From: Spirometra erinaceieuropaei | Lineage: Eukaryota > Platyhelminthes > Cestoda > Diphyllobothriidea > Diphyllobothriidae | DNA: 64,000 bases | Reading direction: 5' to 3' | Assembly: GCA_902702965.1 (NCBI GenBank) | Contig: CACRXP010000386.1 | Location: forward strand, 76,615-140,614 | Translations under genes and position numbers: made by a program | The notes under the pieces: model-generated | Database searches by the model: none | Seen by the model: the letters and a program-made list of their open reading frames with translations, nothing else | What the model was told of the DNA's origin: nothing | Shown here: positions 11,793 through 22,460 of the stretch, piece after piece | How positions within the stretch are numbered: the stretch's first letter is position 1 | Layout of the letters: each line of letters begins with the position of its first letter

Positions 11793-12605
11793 TTGCTTAT
11801 TATATCTTTCTCAACTCAACAACCTGACGTTCCTGCCGAGTCTGTTCATGCCGTCCATTTCACTTTGCCTGATTTCTGGCAACACTCCCCTGAAATTTAT
11901 TTTATCCGCATTGAGTCAGCCTTTTACTCCGCCAACATTGCGAAGGAGTTGTCGAAATACCACAAACTTCTGGAGGTTCTCCCTGCCAATATTATCTCAC
12001 AAGTTCAACCCTTGTTAGTGAAACTACATGCAGACGCTCCCTATTCTGCTCTGAAGGCGGAAATCCTTCGTCTCAATGCTGTATCTGACCGACAACGCTA
12101 CCACCAGTTGATCAAGGAGGAATCACTGGGCGACCGAAAGCCCTCAGAACTTCTCCGACGAATGCGTACTATCTTACGAGACATGCAGGTCGACGAGAAG
12201 CTCGTTAAAGAGATGTTTCTAGAGCGGCTGCCTGCAGATGTCCAAACGATTTTGGTATCCGGCTCGCAAGACCTTACACTTTCACATCTTGCTGAAAGGG
12301 CAGGCCGAATGATAGAGGTTCAACGGTTCCAGCCACCTTCCGTTGCTCAGATTTCCACATCATCTTCAACGGTTAACGAGCAGTTACTGCAACAGATGTC
12401 GGCTATGGCGAATGAGACAGCCTCCCTAAAACTACAGCTTGCTCGCATTACCTGTAGTCGCTCACCCAGTCGTCATCGTTCACGTTCACGACCTCGCACA
12501 GCCAATTTGTGTTGGTATCACGCAAACTTTGCCGCCAAGGCTCGCAAATGTTCTTCCCTTTGTTCATTTAAACCGAAACAGGGAAACCAGCCGGCCAGAG
12601 AATAG
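11793..12605 (+). CDS. Gag polyprotein of the CsRN1-like element
   Basis: An open frame of 270 codons ending in TAG at 12603. It encodes the structural protein that coats the element's RNA. The body includes [20 protein letters not shown] (near residue 24) and [20 protein letters not shown], typical of gypsy capsid regions. The C-terminus has an Arg/Ser-rich stretch and the finger [18 protein letters not shown], a C-x2-H-x9-C-x3-C arrangement in place of the retroviral CCHC knuckle. No ATG starts the frame; the first is about 120 codons in. An ATA at 11802, just before the conserved part, is the likely mutated start (inference). Pol lies in the -1 frame and overlaps the end of gag by 34 bases. 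Confidence 0.85.
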   Translation: MLIISFSTQQPDVPAESVHAVHFTLPDFWQHSPEIYFIRIESAFYSANIAKELSKYHKLLEVLPANIISQVQPLLVKLHADAPYSALKAEILRLNAVSDRQRYHQLIKEESLGDRKPSELLRRMRTILRDMQVDEKLVKEMFLERLPADVQTILVSGSQDLTLSHLAERAGRMIEVQRFQPPSVAQISTSSSTVNEQLLQQMSAMANETASLKLQLARITCSRSPSRHRSRSRPRTANLCWYHANFAAKARKCSSLCSFKPKQGNQPARE

Positions 12606-15600
12606 ACGCGACCGTTTTCTCTGGCTCTCCAAGCTCTGGTCGCACCTTTTATGTCTGCGACAATGTGACTCGCAGGCGTTTCCTGGTGGACACCGGAGCC
12701 CAGATCAGCGTGGTTCCCCCCACTTCAGTTGACCGCCGATGTCCCAGCCCCGGTCTACATCTCCAAGCTGCAAACTGTTCCCCCATTTCCACTTTTGGTA
12801 GTCGTTCCCTAACGCTAAACATTGGTTTACGTCGATCATTCTCCTGGATATTTGTGATTGCCGATGTGCCTCATGCGATCCTTGGTTCCGACTTCCTATC
12901 CGAGTTTGATCTCCTTGTTGACTGTCGGCGTTCCTGTCTCCTCGACCGCACAACTGGTCTTTCTGTCCGCGGTCTTACACCCTTTAATGACTCCTGCAAT
13001 TTATCTGTTCTGGACACAGGTATTGCTTGCCCATACCGAGACTTGCTCCTCCAACACCCCTACATAATTAAACCCCAGTTTCGCAGTGGTGAGATCCAGC
13101 ATGACGTTGTCCACCACATTCGCACCTCTGGCCCCCCAGTATTCGTACGGCTTAGACGACCGGCTCCTTCCCGTCTGCAAGCGGCGAAGGTCGAATTTGA
13201 ACACATACTGCAACTGGGCATAATTCGGCCGTCCAAGAGTCCGTGGGCGTCCCCTCTGCATATGGTGCCCAAGGCGACATCAGACGACTGGCGGCCCTGT
13301 GGTGACTATCGCGCCCTCAACAATGCGACCATCCCTGATCGTTATCCCGTCCCTCATCTTCAAGATTTTGCTGGAGCTCTTTTCGGCAAATCGGTTTTCT
13401 CGAAGATTGACCTTGTTTGGGCCTTCCATCAGATTCCTGTCGCTCCTGAGTATGTTCCCAAAACTGCCGTCACCACACCATTCGGCCTGTTCGAATTTAT
13501 TCGCATGTCATTTGGTCTTCGCAATGCTGCCCAAACATTTCAGAGGTTCATTAACCGAGTCCTACGTGGTCTCCCGTTTGTGTACGCCTACATCGATGAC
13601 CTCTTGGTGGCCAGTCGAAATGCCGAGGAACAAAAAGAGCATCTTGCCTTAGTGTTTGACCGTCTCGATCAGTTTGGCGTGGCCATTAATCCTTCGAAGT
13701 GTGTTCTGGGTGTGCCGTCCCTTGATTTTCTTGGTCACCACGTCGATGCACAAGGTTTGCGTCCCCCCTCTTCCAAGGTTGAGGCCATTCGTGACTTTCC
13801 TCCACCAACCTCCAAGCGTCAGTTGCAACGTTTCCTTGGCATGGTAAACTTTTATCGCCGGTTCCTACCGAACTGTGCCGACCTTATGCTGCCACTCACC
13901 AACTTGGTTTCTGGTCCCAAGGGTCCCCATGAGTTACGTGGCCACGCGCTGACTGCTTTTGAGAGAATAAAGACCTCCCTTGCTGATGCTACCTTGCTCA
14001 CTCATCCTGCTCCAGAAGCCCCATTGTCCCTGATGGTTGATGCTTCAACCGTTGCCGTAGGAGCAGTCCTCCAACAGCATATCAACAACTGGACACGACC
14101 GTTGGCATTCTTCTCCAAGAAGCTTTCACCTGCCGAGACGAGATATAGCACGTTTGGCCGTGAACTTCTTGTCATTTACCTAGCTGTAAAACATTTCCGA
14201 CACTTCCTTGAGGGTCGTGACTTCACAATTTTCACAGACCACAAACCACCCACATTTGCCATCCGACCCCATTCTGACAAATATAACCCGAGAGAGATTT
14301 CTCATTTGGATTACATCTCGCAATTCACCACCGACATCCGCCACATTGATGGCCCGAAGAATGCGGTGGCCGACATGCTGTCCAGACCTTCCCTCTCGGC
14401 GTTTCACCTATCACACGGGATTGATCTTGGTGCTATGGCGGCTGAACAACGACGTGTTGGATAACCTGGCGACGAGTCTGTTGACAGTCTTCAATTAGTT
14501 GACGTCCCATTGACCACCGGCATTGGCACAATCCTTTGTGATGTATCGACTCCTTTTCATCGCCCTTATGTGCCTGCCTCGATGCGTCGAGCTGTTTTTC
14601 AAACTCTCCACGGACCCCCCCATCCTGGGATTCGAGCCTCACAGAAGCTCCTCACGGAAAGGTTCGTATGGCCTGGGTTGAACAAGGATGTGAAAGCTTG
14701 GACACGATCGTGCCTTTGCTGTCAACATAACAAGTTTCAACGCCACAACAAGTCTCCATCGGCCACGTTCCCCAGCCCCGATGCACGGTTCGACCATGTG
14801 CATTTAGATGTCGTAGGTCCTTTACCTCCATCCACTGGCTATACTCACCTTCTCACCTACGTTGATCGCTATACCCGTTGGCCGGAAGCCATTCCTTTAC
14901 CGAATGTGCAAGCTGAGACCATTGTGAAAGCCTTCGTTAGTCGTTGGGTCGCCATATTCGGTGCGCCATCCATGATTACGACTGATCGAGGCGCACAGTT
15001 TGAGTCCACACTTTTCCAAACTCTCCTCAACTTCCTTGGCTGCACACGTATTCGGACGACGGCCTACCACCCAGCTGCCAACGGCATAGTTGAGCGTTTC
15101 CACCGCCAGCTAAAAACTGCACTGCGTGCCGCAGAAGCTCCCGAAAACTGGTCAGAAAATGTACCCGTTGCACTTCTTGGCATTCGTGCGGCACTGAAGT
15201 CTGACTTGGACTGCAGCGCAGCCGAATTGGTTTTCGGCACTACCCTCCGACTCCCTGGTGAGATGGTCACCCCAACCTCTCGTGGTGCCGAAGAGACCCC
15301 CGAAAATTTTGTGCATCGTCTGCGACAATTCATGCGCTCGCTTTTCCCGGTTCCACCTCGAGCTCCATCAACCGAGCCTTATGTTCAAAAAGGCTTAGCC
15401 AACTGCATCCATGTGTTCGTTCGGTGTGCTCGTGTGCGGCAGCCGTTAGAATCACCATACGAAGGACCGTTCCGTGTGCTCGCACGTAACAGCAAGACCT
15501 TTCGGATCCTGCGAGGTGACAAACAGGACGTAGTCAGCATCGACCGTGTCAAGGCTGCTGTTGCAGAGGAGCCCCCGGACGTGTCTCAAGGACAAGCATG

Positions 15601-15949
15601 TGCCGACCCCATACCTCCTCCCACTCCTTTTCCACTTTCCCCACCTATCACTCCGTCCCGTATACTTCCTCTTCCTTCTGGTTCGCAGCATCAAACTGCA
15701 ACCTCTTCCTCCACCCTTAGCCTGTCCACTACAACACCTACTCAGCTGCCTCCAACAGTGCCTCCCGCATATATCACCCGCAGTGGACGTCACGTTCACT
15801 TTCCCGATCGTCTAGTTACTCATTTCTCCTATACCTTTGAATGTCCTCCTGCGTCGTTCACGCCGCCCTCCGGTCTCGGAGGGGGGTACTGTGCTGAAGT
15901 ACTTGACTACTTGACCTTTGACAATCTTGTTAAGTTTGTTTTACTGTAG
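12572..15949 (+). pseudogene. Pol polyprotein (protease, RT, RNase H, integrase) with one in-frame stop
   Basis: Open in the -1 frame relative to gag from 12572 to 15949, broken only by TAA at 14462-14464. Protease: [11 protein letters not shown], catalytic Asp at 12689. RT: YIDDLL catalytic block at 13589, preceded by [15 protein letters not shown]. RNase [15 protein letters not shown] and FTDHK carry the acidic residues. Integrase after the stop: the H/C zinc binder ending CLCCQ, then catalytic Asp 14807, Asp 14984 and Glu 15092, which gives D-x58-D-x35-E, the canonical spacing. A GPY/F-type module (SPYEGPFRVL) follows, and the C-terminus runs 55 bases into the 3' LTR. Every catalytic residue I looked for is present. 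The stop falls between RNase H and integrase, so integrase would be lost unless it is read through. Confidence 0.9.
15878..15886 (+). promoter_or_regulatory. Polypurine tract
   Basis: GGAGGGGGG precedes the 3' LTR and should prime plus-strand DNA. It ends 8 bases before the TG that the target duplication marks as the LTR start; direct adjacency is more usual. Confidence 0.6.
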
Positions 15950-16136
15950 CATTTGTTTTAACGTGACGAGGACTCTGCCGCTTGTAAGCTTCGCGCCGCT
16001 TGCATGTTCTCTGGTCAGATCGTTGCACATTTTAAATATTAACTTTATTCACTTACTGGCCTTCCTTACCTCTCTCCGTTTATGAGGTTAGTAAGCCGTA
16101 GTTCGTTAGTTCGCGGGAACGACATAACCTACGTCA
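15895..16136 (+). repeat. 3' LTR (242 bp)
   Basis: Same length as the 5' LTR with five substitutions, TG...CA ends, followed by the GGCGC duplication. The last 55 bases of pol overlap its start. Confidence 0.92.
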
Positions 16137-16141
16137 GGCGC
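16137..16141. repeat. Target-site duplication (right), GGCGC
   Basis: Identical to 11404-11408; marks the outer edge of the gypsy insertion within the candidate solo LTR. Confidence 0.85.
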
Positions 16142-16379
16142 GGGGTTGCCATTATGGCTGCCCACAGACTAGACGCCCATTTTCTGAGAAACTACTATAC
16201 GGTTAATGCCGATTATGTTAGCTGCAACAGTTTGCGCCTGGCTCGCACTTACCGTTAACTTTTGAATTTCCAGATTTACTGATGAAGCAATCCATTCTAT
16301 TGCTGTTGTTCGATATGAAAATGCAGCTCAGGGGCGCAAGCCTCATTCCCTTAATAAACTGACTTAAAGTACAATCTCA

Positions 16380-19300
16380 TTTACTGTGTCAGCAGTTCAG
16401 GGAGACGATGGCCCGTATAAGGAACTAATCACTACTGAGAATCAAACTCTTGTTCAAGAAAAGGACGACAGAAACCGCAGAAATGCCCAAGGGCATCCCG
16501 AAAGGACAAGGCATGTCAACGTGTCAGTATGAGAAAGTGGAGTCTACACACAATGTAAGAAAATACCATACTGTTGAAGGATGCACCGCATGACAATGAA
16601 GCACGGTGGGTGAGGAAACCTGTGGTAGCTGTGTCATGACAGCTCTCTGTAACCTAACGGAAATTGTCGCAATTGGCGCAATGTTGACCCCGCGTATAAG
16701 AATAAATGCCAGGGCCCTTCACCTGACCGCAGAAAGTGCATCGTCATAAGGCATATATCCGAGTCACCGAACGGGCATCTTGATCGACAACGGAATATCG
16801 TCATGAAGGGAGCTACCGTGTCCACTTTTTCAATAGCAAAAGAAAGGACTGAACACGATCTCGACTCCTTTCGAGCATGTGGAAATGCCGTCTTCTGGGA
16901 CTGAGAATGTGTTACCGTGCATACAGCTTTCTATTTAGGAAACACAGACGCGTCGCATGGACTGTCATTACCAAGGCCTCTCAAAATCATTCTTGAAAAT
17001 GAAGTCTAGTCTTCCCATCTTCTCGAAGGGAAGACGGCTCTTCGTCATTCGCATAATGAGGAGTTTTCTTTCAGCCGGATCACTAATCGGCAGAAGGACA
17101 AAATGAAAGAGCTCTGGACAGAACTGAAGTGGAGGACTGAAGAGGGAAGAAGAAGTCGAAAAAGGGAAAGGAGGATATTACAGATTAAGCGATCGTTCCT
17201 GTGTCAAAACCCCTGTGAAATCAGGGCGGGTTTCCTCCGAGAAGACGGACACTAAAGGGGATATATCCGAATTTACAGAGCCTTTTCAACAAGATGGATG
17301 AACGCAGGATTTTATTCAATGAGCACACGCCAGATATCATTGCCTTGATAGAAACATGGCTTTCTGAAGCTATTGGAGATCAAAAGGTACCCCTCATGGG
17401 GTATCAGGAGGTCATCAACTGTCTAAGGGGGACAGAAAAAGTCGATGAGGGGTCGTAGTCTATGTAAGCTACAACCTAACCTAGGTCCATGAACAAGTTC
17501 CCACAAAATGCGAAAGCGGAATTTTTATCTTAAACTATCTCCTCTAAATATACCCGGCCGCCGACAAGCGCAGTCGAATACCGTCCCCAACTGACCAATA
17601 CCTGCCCGAGGCGGTATGGCTCTATGGTTGGGGACTTTAACGCCCCTTATATAAACGAGTACGCTTGGACAGTTTTCGGCCCATCGGACACACCCGGACT
17701 ATAGTTGCCTGAATTGGCAGCGGACAAAGTACTTTCCCGAAATGCAACTCTCGGAACAGGTGTTACGGAAGGGCAACGTCCAACGTGCCCTGACCTGGTG
17801 CTCACTCGAGGTGCACAAGATCTTTCGCCAGTCAATGTTAGTGAGCACATTGTGATGCTCCTTAAGATCTCCATGTTCTTCCAGCCTGATTCACCGGAAC
17901 AATTGGGAACAAATATCTGGAAGGAAGATTTTTCCTGCATGCCAACGCAAGTCTCGACAATGCGGTGGACAACCACATTTCAGGAAACAGTAAACGACTA
18001 CCGGAGCACGTTCGGCTCACTGACAAAGAAAATTATTGATTTAAACTTTCCACTCAGACAAAAGAAAACAAACAACCATTCATCGTGGATAAAACGATGA
18101 CAACAGGTCGTGTTTGAGAGAAGAAATAAGGTCTGGAGGCGTTATCGACTAACAGAGAGTTCTGGACACCTGCAAGAATACGAGCGACAGCGGAATGCGT
18201 GCAAACGTGAGGCTAGTAGACATCGAATGATCTATAAGCTATGCGCATTGCAAAACTTTTTGGAGCATCCTAAAATCCTCTACGGTTACATGCATAGTGG
18301 CAAAATACATCGCGATCCATTTCCGGCGCCGAGGCCCCAAAATGTAAAAATGTAACCAAATGAAAGCGTGAGTCTTCTCCAGGTTCTTTCAGTCGCCGTT
18401 CGCTCACAAAAACCCTCTCCCTCTTCCTCACCCAAGAACAATAACAAAATCCTGTATCGTTTGCATTGGAAGGCAATCTTTATTTCTTGCCTACATCGAC
18501 AAAGACAGAACCACTCCGACCGAAGCCTGTCAAACCACTTGTTCCGGATAGAATCCACCCACTTGGCCCTTAATAATTGGTTGACATACTGGGCGATCCG
18601 GTATCTATGATATTTTAGAAGTCTACGTAAGAAGGTGAACTGTCATATGAACGGAAAACTACCTCTGTATCTCCAATAAACAATGGAGGGCTCAGGCTGG
18701 AGCCCGAAAATTACCGTCCTATTAGTTTAACCTGCATCTTATGGAAGGTCATGGAACGACTTATTAAGGGACATTTGGCGGCGAATCTGGAGCAGAGGGA
18801 CCTAGCATATGCTGCTCAGCATGGATTTTGTCATGGTCACTCATAGCTTACGAGTAGTCTTTACTCGCAGTAAAAATGGTCAAAAGCCACAGACGAGGGC
18901 CGTCCAGTGGATGTCATCTTCTTCGGCTTCAAAAAGCGTTTGATAGCGTTCCTCATAGACGAATTATACAGAAGAATTGCGAGTGTGGAATACAGGGCAA
19001 CATATTTATGTGAACAAAGAGTTTCTTGTCATGCAGGCTCCAAAGAGTAATTTTTGGTACCACTGCATCCGAGTGGATGCCAGTAGAAAGTGGTGTTCCG
19101 CAGGCTCCGGTCTTGGGTACTCTCTTTGTCCTTATTAATATGGACGACAGTAAGTAGATCTTGACTGAGATGCTATCATGTTTGCAGATGATATAAAAAT
19201 CTGGAAATCAATCAATTATGTTGACGCCGCGCGTAAACTACAAAAAGGTGTTTATATGTTTTCTGCATGGCCCATCAAGTGTCTTCTAGGATTTCATTTA

Positions 19301-19840
19301 TCGAACTGTGCAGTCCTGTGCTTGGAATCTGGTCAGATGTGCTTCTCAAAGCAGCATTGCACCATAAATGGCGTTCCCCTTAAAGAAATGGATACGGACA
19401 AAGACGTACATGTCCGGACGAGTTCAAACTTGCTGCCCTCTGAGCACCGCAAACGTGCTGTCCAAAAGGCAACCGAACCCTTTGCGCAGATATTTGGTAC
19501 GTTCGTCAGACCGAATTTGGAATACGAAGTGCCAGCATGGATGTCGGGATGAGGAAAGACAGTTATGTCATCAACAGATGCAACGAGTGGCGGCAAAACT
19601 AGTGGGCAGTTTTGTGACTCTGTCATATCCAAGAGACTGATCCAGCTTTATTTGCTCCCCCTTTCCTGAATGCGATGAGGTGTGACCTGTTGTAGCCATT
19701 CTGCATTATCCGCAGGCATGACTGTTCGCTGGGATCTGAAGATTTCTTTGGGCTCACAAGCATGAGTCACCTGCACGGTCATTCGTACAAGGTCAGACGG
19801 GAGCGTACACGCCTAGGCCATCAGAAGTTTACATCCAGTA
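16380..19840 (+). mobile_element. Family C non-LTR retrotransposon, copy 1, degenerate but with ORF1, EN and RT
   Basis: It starts right after the family B 3' end. The ORF1 domain appears as RKCIVIRHISES (16735) and RPLKIILENE (16979), followed by a basic helix (NRQKDKMKELWTELKWRTEE, near 17090). The endonuclease begins FNKMDERRILFNEHTPDIIA then IETWL (17350, metal-binding Glu kept) and later VGDFNAPYINEYAW (17628). The linker RRNKVWRRYRLTESSGHLQE (18118) leads to an RT with NYRPISLTC (18712) and FADDIKIW (19182). The tail reaches GHSYKVRRERTRLGHQKFT (19780-19835) and is cut off there, where copy 2 begins. Many frameshifts and stops. Confidence 0.8.
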
Positions 19841-19844
19841 GCCT

Positions 19845-21445
19845 GTAGTTCAATTGTGGCGAGCTCCCGGAAGAATGGAAGTGCGCACTCATTTCTCCGA
19901 TCCATAAAGGAGGCTCAAGACTTGACTGTGGAAATTATCGTCCCGCCAGTCTTACTTGCATCGCGTGTAAAATAATGGAACGCATTATCAAAAGACACTT
20001 GATGAAACACCTGGAACAGAGCAAAATATTGTGTGATGCCCAACATGGCTTTCGTCCAGGGCGCTCCTGCCTAACGAGTATTCTTTACTCGCACGAGAAA
20101 TGGACACGAGCTACTGATAAGGGTTTTCCAGTAGATGTCATATTTTTTGACTTCAAGAAGGCCTTCGACAGTGTCCCACATAGGCTTCTTTTACGAAAAA
20201 TCTGGGACGTGGGATTCAAGGGAGAATGTTTAAGTGGATCAGGAGTTTTTTGTCCTCCAGACTACAAAGAGTCGTCGTTAGTAATTCTACCTCGGAATGG
20301 GTAAAGGCGGAAAGTGATGTCCCACAGGGTTCTGTCTTAGGCCCAGTACTCTTCCTGATTTATGTTAATGACTGCATCAGCGAAGCGAATTGCGAGGCTC
20401 TCATGTTCGCGGATGACATAAAAATATGGAGTGAAGTCAAGTGCGATGATGACGCAGAGAAGTTGCAGTCGAACATCAACGAACTGTGTGCTTGGTCGAA
20501 CAGATGGCTTTTGAAGTTTAATGTGTCCAAATGCGTGGTTTTGCACCTGAACACCGGCCGCAATGCCTCTCCCAAACACCAGTACTATATTGACGGGACG
20601 AGGTTAGAAACTGTGGAAAGACACAGAGATCTGGGTGTATGGACGACCACAAATCTATCGCCATCAGAATACTGTAGAAAGATGGTCCAAAAGGCAGTTA
20701 GTATTCTACACTGGATCAGACGTGCATTTAAAATATTTCCTCCCGAACTTTTCGAAAGACTCTTTGGTGTATTTGTAAGACCTCATCTAGAGTATGGAAT
20801 GCCAGCAGCTTCACCATGGATGAGGAAGGATATCAACTTACTCGAACAGGTGCAACGCAGAGCGACAAAGGTGGTCGACGGTCTAAAGCATTTGTCTTAT
20901 CAGGAGAGGCTGAATTTGTTGGCCTATTCCCTCTCTCTTATAGACAAATAAACTGCAGTCTACTCTGGACGTTCCGGATTGTTCGCGGCCAGGATTGCTC
21001 ATTAAGAGCAGAGGACTTCTTTGAGTTCGCCCGTACAAACCAACTACGCGGCCATGCATTCAAAGTCGGGAATGAGCGCACGCGTTTAGACCGACGAAAA
21101 TTTTCATTCAGCCAGCGAGTAGTCAGGCCGTGGAACTCGCTTCCAAGCGAGATGGTGACGGCTGACACAGTTTGTGTGTTTAAAAGAAAACTTGCTCGTC
21201 TAGTTTTCGACAGAAATCGGCTTGTACAGCATGACTATGCACAGCCAACTTTGTAAAATCTGACATATACAATCATCCGCATTAATTTACAGTGACCCTA
21301 TGCACTCTTTTATGATTACGATTGAACTGTGACCCAATCACATTTTAAATTCCTGCAATTTTATTTTATTTTTGAGTATGAATCTGCGAAAGCACTGTAC
21401 ATAAATAGGGTCATCAAGGGCTCTGCCTGTAACCCTTCAATATAT
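19845..21445 (+). mobile_element. Family C non-LTR retrotransposon, copy 2, 5'-truncated RT
   Basis: Begins inside the RT with GELPEEWKCALISPIHKGGS (19861) and runs through HGFRPGRSC (20044), FFDFKKAFDSVPHRLLL (20145) and PQGSVLGPVLFLIYVNDC (20321) to MFADDIKIW (20403, catalytic Asp pair intact). The thumb and the tail VVRPWNSLPSEMV (21120) follow, with the coding end at 21256. Frameshifts near 20220 and 20920 are the only major breaks, so it is younger or better kept than copy 1. The 3' UTR ends in AATAGGGTCATCAAGGGC at 21405 and an ATATATACATATACATATAC tail. Confidence 0.85.
20226..20951 (+). pseudogene. RT core open frame of family C copy 2
   Basis: 241 open codons covering the RT palm and thumb: PQGSVLGPVLFLIYVNDC, then FADDIKIW with the two catalytic aspartates, then RRHRDLGVW-type and RLFGVFVRPHLEYG motifs. 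This is the C-terminal half of an EN-RT polyprotein that copies element RNA at a nicked target. Without the endonuclease and with frameshifts on both sides it is a remnant. Confidence 0.8.
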
Positions 21446-21924
21446 ACATATACATATACAATTCATTATCAAGTGAAATAGCGTCATCTGATACAATGAT
21501 CATACTCAAAAGACACTTGGTTTTTGATAAACGACGACTTTCACTGCAGGACTATCTACGACCGGCAGTGAACTTTATTTTCCGATTCTCTTCCTATGTA
21601 GTCCATCCTTGCAAAGTTTATCCACTTTTCTCTCGCAAACAGCACATATAACTATATTTGTGCTGACTGTATTTAATTGCAATTGCAATCTCAAATGTGC
21701 ATGAAAAGGACTATCTGCCGCTCCGCCAATAACTTTCAAAAAACTGCTGTTGTTAGGGTTGCAGTACCGCACTGCCAAAACCTTTTTCAGCAGATGAATA
21801 CTTTACAGTCAGAATTCTAGTAACTTGTTTATTTGACATGAGAATTGCATGCACCGTTTTCAATAGGGCCATCAAGGGCATTACTATTAACCTTTATGTC
21901 CCGTACTATATTATTATACCTTAC
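21446..21924 (+). repeat. Non-coding 3' fragment of another retrotransposon
   Basis: No coding sequence. Near its end CAATAGGGCCATCAAGGGC (21861) and ATTAACCTTTATG repeat the non-LTR terminal motif. So this is probably the 3' end of one more plus-strand insertion lying between family C copy 2 and a family A piece. Confidence 0.45.
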
Positions 21925-22460
21925 TAGTGGGATCTTCTATTTTTAATGAGAGCCTTATTGAAAATAGTGTCCTACAAGGCATCCTTTCAGATCAATGGCA
22001 TTTTGCCTGGAGTTAAACATTCTCACTCTTTTCTTTTTGCTGATAATCTAAAATGCGTACATTCGTTTTTCAAATCTACGACACAAATTGCCTGGTGCAA
22101 ATACATGCTGACTCGCTTGCTCTTTCCGCGTGGAGCTCGAAATGGCTAACAAAATTCTCTCCACCCAAATTTCGCCATATGATAGCCAATCATAACGCAA
22201 AGTCAGACCGCAGTGCCAACTCACCCTCAGCGCTGACAAAGCAATATCGATTTCCTGGCATATTTAGATTTTAACTGTTTTTCACACTGTCTACACGTCT
22301 GGAGACCACCTAGGGGACGAGAGTCGAAAATTTGCGAAATAACTTTTATCTAATTTCTCAAAGGATTAATTTTTCTTCGAATTATGTTTCTTGGGATGCC
22401 AACATTTCATTACACACGCATATATATACAGGTTTCCCTCTTAATATCGCCTCTATGGCA
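21925..22460 (+). mobile_element. Family A RT fragment, plus strand
   Basis: The open stretch 21946-22149 reads VKHSHSFLFADNLKCVHSFF, which aligns with VKHSQPFIYADD...RVYSFNKS of the family A copy at 1.2 kb; the second catalytic Asp is Asn (ADN). Continuation in another frame gives HADSLALSAWSSKWL (22101). Frameshifted and short; a remnant. Confidence 0.65.

Larger units (their letters stand above)
11409..16136 (+). mobile_element. Near-intact Ty3/gypsy LTR retrotransposon, CsRN1-like
   Basis: The element is 4728 bp long. It has two 242-bp LTRs with TG...CA ends, a tRNA-Trp primer-binding site, a gag frame, a pol frame (protease, RT, RNase H, integrase), a polypurine run and a GGCGC target duplication. 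The LTRs differ at 5 of 242 positions (97.9% identical), so insertion is fairly recent compared with the surrounding debris. The tRNA-Trp primer site and the Gag finger are features of the CsRN1 clade described from liver fluke. No envelope gene. Defects seen are one in-frame stop in pol and the apparent loss of the gag start codon, so this copy is probably not autonomous as it stands. Confidence 0.92.
10976..16164. mobile_element. Candidate 456-bp solo LTR, split by the gypsy element
   Basis: The family B tail is broken at 10975 and resumes at 16165. The broken ends carry the direct repeat CAGACT (10970-10975 and 16165-16170). The inserted sequence begins TGTAGCCGC and ends GGCTGCCCA, so it has TG...CA ends. 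Removing the gypsy element and its target duplication leaves 433 + 23 bp with no coding sequence. TG...CA ends, a 6-bp duplication and this length fit a solo LTR. No second copy with clear ends was found here, so the family is unknown. Confidence 0.6.
8600..16372 (+). mobile_element. Family B non-LTR retrotransposon, endonuclease deleted, split by nested LTR insertions
   Basis: The left part is 8600-10975 and the right part 16165-16372. ORF1 begins with a clear coiled coil at 8868-9033 (SRLLQKILEMENEIRDLRIQ). The sequence then jumps at about 9045 to the post-endonuclease linker, so the endonuclease is missing. The linker KPKILFRYINSRLKNKDPVA (9286) and RT blocks DLKKAFDSVTRKSL (9937) and GLLLFLVYINDRV (10130) follow; the FADD block is damaged (FSNDVKLW, 10195). 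The tail PFKLQRGLSHVGIRRNAF (10840) runs to 10975. The rest of the tail and the 3' UTR (ATTCCCTTAATAAACTGA, 16347) resume after the insertion. Frames are heavily broken. Confidence 0.8.
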
